A stretch of DNA of 64,000 nt from Theocolax elegans (lineage: Eukaryota; Arthropoda; Insecta; Hymenoptera; Cerocephalidae). The DNA lies in the NCBI GenBank assembly GCA_026168455.1, contig CM047427.1, positions 40,275,346 through 40,339,345 of the forward strand, written 5' to 3'. The position numbers and the translations under genes are program-made. The first letter of the stretch is position 1, and every line of letters begins with the position of its first letter. The notes beneath the pieces are model-generated. The model did no database searches and was not told where the DNA came from. It saw nothing but the letters and a program-made list of their open reading frames with translations. This document shows positions 28,520-41,800 of this stretch, one piece after another.

Positions 28520-31500
28520 TTGGAAAACGACTTGAAATGTCCCTTTATAGGCCCACTGCAGGAAAATGGTACGGTAGAAATCGTTTATAGTTTTTTTATT
28601 ACCTTCTCTACCTTAGTAAATTACAATCAATTTGGTGTCGTGCAAATTGCTTGGAAAACAACTCAAAGCGTCCCCTTACAGGCCCACTGCAGAGAAATGG
28701 TACGGTAGAAATCTTTCTCAATTTTTTTGTAACCTTGTCTACCTTAGTAAAGTACAATCGATTTGGTTTCGTGCTAGGTAAATGATTTATAAACCCGTAC
28801 AAATTTTTTGTTCCTCGAAATTTTTCAAATTGCTTGGAAAACGACTAAAAGTGTCCCCTTACTGGCCCACTGCAAAAAAACGGTACGGAAGAAATCGTTT
28901 ATAATTTTTTTATTACCTTGTCTACCTTAGTAAAGTACAATCGATTTGGTTTCGTGCTAGGTAAATGATTTATAAACCCGTACGAATTTTTTGTTCCTCG
29001 AAATTTTTCAAATTGCTTGGAAAACGACTAAAAGTGTCCCCTTACTGGCCCACTGCAAAAAACGGTACGGAAGAAAACGTTTATAATTTTTTTATTACCT
29101 TCTCTACCTTAGTAAAGTACAATCGATTTGGATTCGTGCTAGGTAAATCATTTATAACCCGTACAAATTTATGATTCATTGAATTTTTTCAAATTACTTG
29201 GAAACAACTAGAAATGTCCCTATATAGGCCCACTGCAGAGAAATGGTACGGTAGAAATCTTTCTTAATTTTTCTATTACCTTCTCTACTTTAGTAAAGTA
29301 CAATCGATTTGGATTCGTGCTAGGTAAATCATTTACAAACTCGTACGAATTTATTGTTCCTCGAAATTTTTCAAATTGTTTGGAAAACGACTAGAAATAT
29401 CCCTTTATAGGCCCACTGTCAAGAAATGGGCCGGTAGAAATCTTTCTCAATTTTTTTGTAACCTACTCTACCATAGTAAAGTACAATCGATTTGGTTTCG
29501 TGCTAGGTACATTATTTATAAACCCGTACGAATTTTTTGTTCAATGAAATTTTTCATATTACTTGGATAACGACTGAAAATGTCCCTTTATAGGCCCACT
29601 GCAAAAAAACGGTACGGTAGAAATCTTTATTAATTTTTTTGTAACCTTCTCTACCTTAGTAAAGTACAATCGATTTGGTTTCGTACTAGGTAAATCATTT
29701 ATAAACGCGTACGTATTTTTTGTTCCTCGAAATTTTTCAAATTGCTTGGAAAACAACTCAAAGCGTCCCCTTACAGGCCCACTGCAGAGAAATGGTACGG
29801 TAGAAATCTTTCTCAATTTTTTGTAACCTTGTCTACCTTAGTAAAGTACAATCGATTTGGTTTCGTGCTAGGTAAATGATTTATAAACCCGTACAAATTT
29901 TTTGTTCCTCGAAATTTTTCAAATTGCTTGGAAAACGACTAAAAGTGTCCCCTTACTGGCCCACTGCAAAAAAACGGTACGAAAGAAATCGTTTATAATT
30001 TTGTTATTACCTTCTCTACCTTAGTAAAGTACAATCGATTTGGATTCGTGCTAGGTAAATCATTTATAAACCCGTACAAATTTATGATTCATTGAATTTT
30101 TCCAAATTACTTGGAAAACAACTAGAAATGTCCCTATATAGGCCCACTGCAGAGAAATGGTACGGTAGAAATCTTTCTTAATTTTTCTATTACCTTCTCT
30201 ACTTTAGTAAAGTACAATCGATTTGGATTCGTGCTAGGTAAATAATTTATAAACCCGTACGAATTTTTGATTCATTGAAATTTTTCAAATTACTTGGAAC
30301 ACAGCTAGAAATGTCCCTTTATAGCCCACTGCAGAGAAATGGTACGGTAGAAATCTTTCTTAATTTTTTTGTAACCTTCTCTACCTTAATAAAGTACAAC
30401 CGTTTTGGTTTCGTGCTAGGTAAATCATTTATAAAACCCGTACGAATTTTTTGTTCCACGAAATTTTTCAAATTGCTTGGAAAACACCTAGAAATGTCCC
30501 TTTATAGGCCCACTGCAGAGAAATGGTACGGTAGAAATCTTTCTTAATTTTTTTGTAACCTTGTCTACCTTAGTAAAGTACAATCGATTTGGTTTTGTGC
30601 TAGGTAAATCATTTACAAACTCGTACGAATTTATTGTTCCTCGAAATTTTTCAAATTGTTTGGAAAACGACTAGAAATGTCCTTTTACAGGCCCACTGCA
30701 GGAAATGGTACGGTAGAAACCGTTTTTAATTTATTTGTAACCTGCTCTACCTTAGTTAAGTACAACCGATTTGGTTTCGTGCTAGGTAAATCATTTATAA
30801 ACCCGTACGAATTTTTTGTTCCTTCAATAATTTCAAATTGCTTGGATAACGACTGAATATGTCCCTTTATAGGCCCAGTGCAAAAAAATGTTAGGGTAGA
30901 AATCTTTCTTAATTTTTTGTAACCTTCTCTACCTTAGTAAAGTACAATCGATTTGGTTTCGTATTAGGTAAATCATTTATAAACCCGTACGAATTTTTTG
31001 TTCATTGAAATATTTTAAATTATTTGGATAACGACTGGAAATATCCCTTTATAGGCCCACTGTCAAGAAATGGGCCGGTAGAAATCTTTCTCAATTTTTT
31101 GTAACCTACTCTACCATAGTAAAGTACAATCGATTTGGTTTCGTGCTAGGTACATTATTTATAAACCCGTACGAATTTTTTGTTCAATGAAATTTTTCAT
31201 ATTACTTGGATAACGACTGAAAATGTCCCTTTATAGGCCCACTGCAAAAAAACGGTACGGTAGAAATCTTTATTAATTTTTTTGTAACCTTCTCTACCTT
31301 AGTAAAGTACAATCGATTTGGTTTCGTACTAGGTAAATCATTTATAAACGCGTACGTATTTTTTGTTCCTCGAAATTTTCAAATTGCTTGGAAAACAACT
31401 CAAAGCGTCCCCTTACAGGCCCACTGCAGAGAAATGGTACGGTAGAAATCTTTCTCAATTTTTTTGTGACCTTGTCTACCTTAGTAAAGTACAATCGATT

Positions 31501-31550
31501 TGGTTTCGTGCTAGGTAAATGCATTTATAAACCCGTACGAATTTTTTGTT
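28520..31550 (+). repeat. Satellite block homologous to 45780-48000
   Basis: Both blocks contain the same aberrant monomer, in which about 53 bases are missing between TGGTGTCGTG and AAATTGCTTGG (near 28645 and 45905). They share the following variant order, including CCCTATATAGG and GAAGAAAACG monomers (about 29062 and 46697). Whole-monomer indels separate them, so this is a duplicated, then reshuffled, segment. Confidence 0.8.
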
Positions 31551-32879
31551 CCTCGAAATTTTTCAAATTGCTTGGAAAACGACTAAAAGTGTCCTCTTAC
31601 TGGCCCACTGCAAAAAAAACGGTACGGAAAGAAATCATTTATAATTTTGTTCATTACCTTCTCTACCTTAGTAATGTACAATCGATTAGGATTCGTGCTA
31701 GGTAAATCATTTATAAACCCGTACAAATTTATGATTCATTGAATTTTTTCAAATTACTTGGAAAACAACTAGAAATGTCCCTATAGTAGGCCTTACTGCA
31801 GAGAAATGGTACGGTAGAAATCTTTCTTAATTTTTCTATTACCTTCTCTACCTTAGTAAAGTACAACCGATTTGGATTCGTGCTAGGTAAATCATTTATA
31901 AACCCGTACGAATTTTTGATTCCTCGAAATTTTTCAAATTACTTGGAAACACAGCTAGAATGTCCCTTTATAGCCCACTGCAGAGAAATGGTACGGTAGA
32001 AATCTTTCTTAATTTTTTTGTAACCTTCTCTACCTTAATAAAGTACAACCGTTTTGGTTTCGTGCTAGGTAAATCATTTATAAAACCCGTACGAATTTTT
32101 GTTCCACGAAATTCTTCAAATTGCTTGGAAAACACCTAGAAATGTCCCTTATAGGCCCACTGCAGAGAAATGGTACGGTAGAAATCTTTCTTAATTTTTT
32201 TTGTAACCTTGTCCTACCTTAGTAAAGTACAATCGATTTGGTTTCGTGCTAGGTAAATCATTTATAAAACCCGTACGAATTTTTTGTTCCACGAAATTCT
32301 TCAAATTGCTTGGAAAACACCTAGAAATGTCCCTTTATAGGCCCACTGCAGAGAAATGGTACGGTAGAAATCTTTCTTAATTTTTTTTGTAACCTTGTCT
32401 ACCTTAGTAAAGTACAATCGATTTGGTTTTGTGCTAGGTAAATCATTTACAAACTCGTACGAATTTATTGTTCCTCGTAATTTTTCAAATTGTTTGGAAA
32501 ATGACTAGAAATGTCCCTTTTAGGCCCACTGCAGGAAAATGGTACGGTAGAAATCGTTTTATAGTTTATTTGTAACCTGCTCTACATTAGTAAGTACAAT
32601 CAGATTTGGTGTTCGTGCTAGGTAAATGATTTATAAACCCGTACGAATTTTTTGTTCCTTAAATTTTTGCAAATTGCTTGGATAACGACTGAATATGTCC
32701 CTTTATAGGCCCCTTGCAAAAAAAATGTTAGGGTAGAAATCTTCTTAATTTTTTTGTAACCTTCTCTACCTTAGTAAAGTACAATCGATTTGGTTTCGTA
32801 TTAGGTAAATCATTTATAAACCCGTACGAATTTTTGTTCATTGAAATATTTTAAACTATTTGGATAACGACTGGAAATG

Positions 32880-35800
32880 TCCCTTTATAGGCCCACTGTC
32901 AAGAAATGGGCCGGTAGAAATCTTTCTCAATTTTTTTGTAACCTACTCTACCATAGTAAAGTACAATCGATTTGGTTTCGTGCTAGGTACATTATTGATA
33001 AACCCGTACGAATTTTTTGTTCAATGAAATTTTTCACATTACTTGGATAACGACTGAAAATGTCCCTTTATAGGCCCACTGCAAAAAAACGGTACGGTAG
33101 AAATCTTTATTAATTTTTTGTAACCTTCTCTACCTTAGTAAAGTACAATCGATTTGGTTTCGTACTAGGTAAATCATTTATAACCGCGTACGTATTTTTT
33201 GTTCCTCGAAATTTTTCAAAATTGCTTGGAAAACAACTCAAAGCGTCCCCTTACAGGCCCACTGCAGAGAAATGGTACGGTAGAAATCATTCTTAATTTT
33301 TTTGTAACCATGTCTACCTTAGTAAAGTACAATCGATTTGGTTTCGTGCTAGGTAAATGATTTATAAACCCGTACGAATTTTTGTTCCTCGATATTTTTC
33401 AAATTGCTTGGAAAACGACTAAAGTGTCCCTTACTGGCCCACTGCAAAAAAACGGTACGGAAGAAATCATTTATAATTTTTTATTACCTTCTCTACCTTA
33501 GTAAAGTACAATCGATTTGGATTCGTGCTAGGTGAATCATTTATAAACCCGTACAAATTTTTGATTCATTGAATTTTTTCAAATTACTTGGAAAACAACT
33601 AGAAATGTCCCTTTATAGGCCCACTGCAGAGAAATGGTACGGTAGAAATCTTCTTAATTTTTTTGTAACCTTCTCTACCTTAATAAAGTACAACCGTTTT
33701 GGTTTCGTGCTAGGTAATCATTTATAAAACCCGTACGAATTTTTTGTTCCACGAAATTTTTCAAATTGCTTGGAAAACACCTAGAAATGTCCCTTTATAG
33801 GCCCACTGCAGAGAAATGGTACGGTAGAAATCTTTCTTAATTTTTTTGTAACCTTGTCTACCTTAGTAAAGTACAATCGATTTGGTTTTGTGCTAGGTAA
33901 ATCATTTACAAACTCGTACGAATTTATTGTTCCTCGAAATTTTCAAATTGTTTGGAAAACGACTAGAAATGTCCTTTTACAGGCCCACTGCAGAAAATGG
34001 TACGGTAGAAACCGTTTTAATTCATTTGTAACCTTCTTTACCTTAGTAAAGTACAATCGATTTGGATTCGTGCTAGGTAAATAATTTATAAACCCGTACG
34101 AATTTTTTGTTCTCGAAATTTTTTAAATTGCTTGGAAAAAACCTAGAAATGTCCCTTTATAGGCCCACTGCCGAGAAATGGTACGGTAGAAATCTTTCTT
34201 AATTTTTTTGTAACCTTGTCTACCTTAGTAAAGAACAATCGATTTGGTTTCGTGCTAGGTAAATCATTTACAAACTCGTACGAATTTATTGTTCCTCGAA
34301 TTTTTCAAATTGTTTGGAAACGACTAGAAATGTCCCTTTACAGGCCCACTGCAGGAAAATGGTACGGTAGAAATCGTTTTAATTCATTTGTAACCTTCTC
34401 TACCTTAGTTAAGTACAACCGATTTGGTTTCGTGCTAGGTAAAGCATTTATAAACCCGTAAGAATTTTTTGTTCCTTGAATATTTCAAATTGCTTGGATA
34501 ACGACTGAATATGTCCCTTTATAGGCCCATTGCAAAAAAATGTTACGGTAGAAATCTTTCTTAATTTTTTTGTAACCTTCTCTACCTTAGTAAAGTACAA
34601 TCGATTTGGTTTCGTGCTAGGTACATTATTATAAACCCGTACGAATTTTTTGTTCAATGAAATTTTTACATATTACTTGCATAACGACTGAAAATGTCCA
34701 TTATAGGCCCACTGCAAAAAAACGGTACGGTAGAAATCTTTATTAATTTTTTTGTAACCTTCTCTACCTTAGTAAAGTACAATCGATTTGGTTTCGTTCT
34801 AGGTAAATCATTTACAAACTCGTACGAATTTATTGTTCATTGAAATTTTTCTAATTACTTGGATAACGACTGAAAATGTCCATTTATAGACCCACTGCAA
34901 TTAAACGGTACGGTAGAAATCGTTTATAGTTTTTCTATTACCTTCTCTACCTTACTAAAGTACAATCGATTTGGATTCGTGCTAGGTAGATAATTATAAA
35001 CCCGTACGAATTTTTTGTTCCTCGAAATTTTTCAAATTGCTTGAAAACACCTAGAAATGTCCCTTTATAGGCCCACTGCAGAGAAATGGTACGGTAGAAA
35101 TCGTTCTTAATTTTTTTGTGACCTTGTCTACCTTAGTAAAGTACAATCGATTTGGTTTCGTGCTAGGTAAATCATTTATAAACCCGTACGAATTTTTTGT
35201 TCCTCGAAAATTTTCAAAATTGCTTGGAAACGACTAAAAGTGTCCTCTTACTGGCCCACTGCAAAAAAATGGTACGGAAGAAATCATTTATATTTTTTCA
35301 TTACCTTCTCTACCTTAGTAATGTACAATCGATTAGGATTCGTGCTAGGTAAATCATTTATAAACCCGTACAAATTTTTGATTCATTGAATTTTTCAAAT
35401 TACTTGGAAAACAACTAGAAATGTCCCTTTGTAGGCTTACTGCAGAGAAATGGTACGGTAGAAATCTTTCTTAATTTTTTGTAACCTTCTCTACCTTAAT
35501 AAAGTACAATCGATTGGTTTCGTGCTAGGTAAATCATTTATAAAACCCGTACGAATTTTTTGTTCCTCGAAATTTTTCAAATTGCTTGGAAAACACCTAG
35601 AAATGTCCCTTTATAGGCCCACTGCAGAGAAACGGTACGGTAGAAAACTTTCTTAATTTTTTTGTAGCCTTCTCTACCTTAGTTAAGTACAACCGATTTG
35701 GTTTCGTGCTAGTTAAATCATTTATAAACCCGTACGAATTTTTTGTTCCTTGAATAATTCAAATGGCTTGGATAACGACTGAATATGTCCCTTTATAGGC

Positions 35801-38800
35801 CCACTGCAAAAAAATGTTACGCTAGAAATCTTTCTAATTTTTTTGTCACCTTCTCTACCATAGTAAATTACTAATCAATTTGGTGTCGTGCTAGGTAAAT
35901 GATTTATAAACCCGTACGAATTTTTGTTCATTAGAAATTTTTCTAATTACTTGGATAACGACTGAAAATGTCCATTTATAGGCCCACTGCAATAAAACGG
36001 TACGGTAGAAATCGTTTATAATTTTTATTACCTTCTCTACATTAGTAAAGTACAATTGACTTGGAGTTCGTGCTAGGTAAATAATTTATAAACCCGTACG
36101 AATTTTTGATACATTGAAATTTTTCAAATTACTTGGAAAACAGCTAGAAATGTCCCTTTATAGGCCCATTGCAAAAAAATGGTACGTTAGAAATCTTTCT
36201 TAATTTTTTTGTAACCTTCTCTACCTTAATAAAGTACAATCGATTTGGTTTCGTATTAGGTAAATCATTTATAAACCCGTACGAATTTTTTGTTCATTGA
36301 AATATTTTAAACTATTTGGATAACGACTGGAAATGTCCCTTTATAGGCCCACTGTCAAGAAATGGGCCGGTAGAAATCTTTCTCAATTTTTTGTAACCTA
36401 CTCTACCATAGTAAAGTACAATCGATTTGGTTTCGTGCTAGGTACATTATTGATAAACCCGTACGAATTTTTTGTTCAATGAAATTTTTCACATTACTTG
36501 GATAACGACTGAAAATGTCCCTTTATAGGCCCACTGCAAAAAAACGGTACGGTAGAAATCTTTATTAATTTTTTTGTAACCTTCTCTACCTTAGTAAAGT
36601 ACAATCGATTTGGTTTCGGTACTAGGTAAATCATTTATAAACGCGTACGTATTTTTTGTTCCTCGAAATTTTTCAATTGCTTGGAAAACAACTCAAAGCG
36701 TCCCCTTACAGGCCCACTGCAGAGAAATGGTACGGTAGAAATCATTCTTAATTTTTTGTAACCTTGTCTACCTTAGTAAAGTACAATCGATTTGGTTCGT
36801 GCTAGGTAAATGATTTATAAACCCGTACAATTTTTTGTTCCTCGATATTTTCAAATTGCTTGGAAAACGACTAAAAGTGTCCCTTACTGGCCCACTGCAA
36901 AAAACGGTACGGAAGAAATCATTTATAATTTTTTTATTACCTTCTCTACCTTAGTAAAGTACAATCGATTTGGATTCGTGCTAGGTGAATCATTTATAAA
37001 CCCGTACAAATTTTGATTCATTGAATTTTTTCAAATTACTTGGAAAACAACTAGAAATGTCCCTTTATAGGCCACTGCAGAGAAATGGTACGGTAGAAAT
37101 CTTTCTTAATTTTTTTGTAACCTTCTCTACCTTAATAAAGTACAACCGTTTGGTTTCGTGCTAGGTAAATCATTATAAAACCCGTACGAATTTTTTGTTC
37201 CACGAAATTTTTCAAATTGCTTGGAAAACACCTAGAAAATGTCCCTTTATAGGCCCACTGCAGAGAAATGGTACGGTAGAAATCTTTCTTAATTTTTTGT
37301 AACCTTGTCTACCTTAGTAAAGTACAATCGATTTGGTTTTGTGCTAGGTAAATCATTTACAAACTCGTACGAATTTATTGTTCCTCGAAATTTTCAAATT
37401 GCTTGGGAAAACGACTAGAAATGTCCTTTACAGGCCCACTGCAGGAAAATGGTACGGTAGAAACCGTTTTTAAGTTCATTTGTAACCTTCTTACCTTAGT
37501 AAAGTACAATCGATTTGGATTCGTGCTAGGTAAATAATTTATAAACCCGTACGAATTTTTTGTTCCTCGAAATTTTTTAAATTGCTTGGAAAAACCTAGA
37601 AATGTCCCTTTATAGGCCCACTGCCGCGAAATGGTACGGTAGAAATCTTTCTTAATTTTTTTGTAACCTTGTCTACCTTAGTAAAGAACAATCGATTTGG
37701 TTTCGTGCTAGGTAAATCATTACAAACTCCGTACGAATTTATTGTTCCTCGAAATTTTTCAAATTGTTTGGAAACGACTAGAAAATGTTCCCTTTACAGG
37801 CCCACTGCAGAAAATGGTACGGTAGAAATCGTTTTTAATTCATTTTGTAACCTTCTCTACCTTAGTTAAGTACAACCGATTTGGTTTCGTGCTAGGTAAA
37901 TCATTTATAAACCCGTAAGAATTTTTGTTCCTTGAATAATTTCAAATTGCTTGGATAACGACTGAATATGTCCCTTATAGGCCCATTGCAAAAAAATGGT
38001 ACGGTAGAAATCTTTCTTAATTTTTTTGTAACCTTCTCTACCTTAGTAAAGTACAATCGATTTGGTTTCGTGCTAGGTAAATTATTTATAAACCCGTACG
38101 AATTTTTTGTTCCATGAAATTTTTACATATTACTTGCATAACGACTGAAAATGTCCATTTATAGGCCCACTGCAAAAAAATGGTACGGTAGAAATCTTTA
38201 TTATTTTTTTGTAACCATCTCTACCTTAGTAAAGTACAATCGATTTGGTTTCGTGCTAGGTAAATCATTTAATAACTCGTACGAATTTATTGTTCATTGA
38301 AATTTTTCTAATTACTTGGATAACGACTGAAAATGTCCATTTATAGGCCCACTGCAATAAAACGGTACGGTAGAAATCTTTTATAGTTTTTATTACCTTC
38401 TCTACCTTACTAAAGTACAATCGATTTGGATTCGTGCTAGGTAGATAATTTATAAACCCGTACGAAATTTTTGTTCATCGAAATTTTTCAAATTGCTTGG
38501 AAACACCTAGAAATGTCCATTTATAGGCCCACTGCAGAGAAATGGTACGGTAGAAATCTTTCTTAATTTTTTTGTGACCTTGTCTACCTTAGTAAAGTAC
38601 AATCGATTTGGTTTCGTGCTAGGTAAATCATTTATAAACCCGTACGAATTTTTTGTTCCTCGAAAATTTTCAAATTGCTTGGAAAACGACTAAAAGTGTC
38701 CTCTTACTGGCCCACTGCAAAAAAACGGTACGGAAGAAATCATTTATAATTTTTTCATTACCTTCTCTACCTTAGTAATGTACAATCGATTAGGATTCGT

Positions 38801-41800
38801 GCTAGGTAAATCATTTATAAACCCGTACAAATTTTGATTCATTGAATTTTTTCAAATTACTTGGAAAACAACTAGAAATGTCCCTTTGTAGGCTTACTGC
38901 AGAGAAATGGTACGGTAGAAATCTTCTTAATTTTTTGTAACCTTCTCTACCTTAATAAAGTACAACCGATTTGGTTTCGTGCTAGGTAAATCATTTATAA
39001 AACCCGTACGAATTTTTGTTCCTCGAAATTTTTCAAATTGCTTGGAAAACACCTAGAAATGTCCCTTTATAGGCCCACTGCAGAGAAACGGTACGGTAGA
39101 AAACTTTCTTAATTTTTTTGTAGCCTTCTCTACCTTAGTTAAGTACAACCGATTTGGTTTCGTGCTAGTTAATCATTTATAAACCCGTACGAATTTTTTG
39201 TTCCTTGAATAATTCAAATGGCTTGGATAACGACTGAATATTTCCCTTTATAGGCCCACTGCAAAAAAATGTTACGCTAGAAATCTTTCTCAATTTTTTG
39301 TCACCTTCTCTACCATAGTAAATTACTATCAATTGGTGTCGTGTTAGGTAAATGATTTATAAACCCGTACGAATTTTTTGTTCATTAAAATTTTCTAATT
39401 ACTTGGATAACGACTGAAAATGTCCATTTATAGGCCCACTGCAATAAAACGGTACGGTAGAAATCGTTTATAATTTTCTATTACCTTCTCTACATTAGTA
39501 AAGTACAATTGACTTGGATTCGTGCTAGGTAAATAATTTATAAACCCGTACGAATTTTGATACATTGAAATTTTTCAAATTACTTGGAAAACAGCTAGAA
39601 ATGTCCCTTTATAGGCCCATTGCAAAAAAAATGGTACGTTAGAAATCTTTCTTAATTTTTTGTAACCTTCTCTACCTTAATAAAGTACAATCGATTTGGT
39701 TTCGTATTAGGTAAATCATTTATAAACCCGTACGAATTTTTTGTTCATTGAAATATTTTAAACTATTTGGATAACGACTGGAAATGTCCCTTTATAGGCC
39801 CACTGTCAAGAAATGGGCCGGTAGAAATCTTTCTCAATTTTTTTGTAACCTACTCTACCATAGTAAAGTACAATCGATTTGGTTTCGTGCTAGGTACATT
39901 ATTGATAACCCGTACGAATTTTTTGTTCAATGAAATTTTTCACATTACTTGGATAACGACTGAAAATGTCCCTTTATAGGCCCACTGCAAAAAACGGTAC
40001 GGTAGAAATCTTTATTAATTTTTTTTGTAACCTTCTCTACCTTAGTAAAGTACAATCGATTTGGTTTCGTACTAGGTAAATCATTTATAAACGCGTACGT
40101 ATTTTTTGTTCCTCGAAATTTTTCAAATTGCTTGGAAAACAACTCAAAGCGTCCCCTTACAGGCCCACTGCAGAGAAATGGTACGGTAGAAATCATTCTT
40201 AATTTTTTGTAACCATGTCTACCTAGTAAAGTACAATCGATTGGTTTCGTGCTAGGTAAATGATTTATAAACCCGTACAAATTTTTTGTTCCTCGATATT
40301 TTCAAATTGCTTGGAAAACGACTAAAAGTGTCCCCTTACTGGCCCACTGCAAAAAAACGGTACGGAAGAAATCATTTATAATTTTTTATTACCTTCTCTA
40401 CCTTAGTAAAGTACAATCGATTTGGATTCGTGCTAGGTGAATCATTTATAAACCCGTACAAATTTTTGATTCATTGAATTTTTCAAATTACTTGGAAAAC
40501 AACTAGAAATGTCCCTTTATAGGCCCACTGCAGAGAAATGGTACGGTAGAAATCTTTCTTAATTTTTTGTAACCTTCTCTACCCTTAATAAAGTACAACC
40601 GTTTTGGTTTCGTGCTAGGTAAATCATTTATAAAACCCGTACGAATTTTTTGTTCCACGAAATTTTTCAAATTGCTTGGAAAACACCTAGAAATGTCCCT
40701 TTATAGGCCCACTGCAGAGAAATGGTACGGTAGAAATCTTTCTTAATTTTTTTGTAACCTTGTCTACCTTAGTAAAGTACAATCGATTTGGTTTTGTGCT
40801 AGGTAAATCATTTACAAACTCGTACGAATTTATTGTTCCTCGAAATTTTTCAAATTGTTTGGAAAACGACTAGAAATGTCCTTTTACAGGCCCACTGCAG
40901 GAAAATGGTACGGTAGAAACCGTTTTTAATTCATTTGTAACCTTCTTTACCTTAGTAAAGTACAATCGATTTGGATTCGTGCTAGGTAAATAATTTATAA
41001 ACCCGTACGAATTTTTTGTTCCTCGAAATTTTTTAAATTGCTTGGAAAAAACCTAGAAATGTCCCTTTATAGGCCCACTGCCGAGAAATGGTACGGTAGA
41101 AATCTTTCTTAATTTTTTTGTAACCTTGTCTACCTTAGTAAAGACAATCGATTTGGTTTCGGTGCTAGGTAATCATTTACAAACTCGTACGAATTTATTG
41201 TTCCTCGAAATTTTTCAAATTGCTTGGAAAACACCTAGAAATGTCCCTTTATAGGCCCACTGCAGAGAAACGGTACGGTAGAAAACTTTCTTATTTTTTG
41301 TAGCCTTCTCTACCTTAGTTAAGTACAACCGATTTGGTTTCGTGCTAGTTAAATCATTTATAAACCCGTACGAATTTTTGTTCCTTGAATATTCAAATGG
41401 CTTGGATAACGACTGAATATTTCCCTTTATAGGCCCACTGCAAAAAAATGTTACGCTAGAAAATCTTTCCTAATTTTTTGTCACCTTCTCTACCATAGTA
41501 AATTACTATCAATTTGGTGTCGTGTTAGGTAAATGATTTATAAACCCGTACGAATTTTTTGTTCATTAAAATTTTTCTAATTACTTGGATAACGACTGAA
41601 AATGTCATTTATAGGCCCACTGCAATAAAACGGTACGGTAAAATCGTTTATATTTTCTATTACCTTCTCTACATTAGTAAATGTACATTGACTTGGATTC
41701 GTGCTAGGTAAATAATTTATAAACCCGTACGAATTTTGATACATTGAAATTTTTCAAATTACTTGGAAAACAGCTAGAAATGTCCTTAGAGGCCCATTGC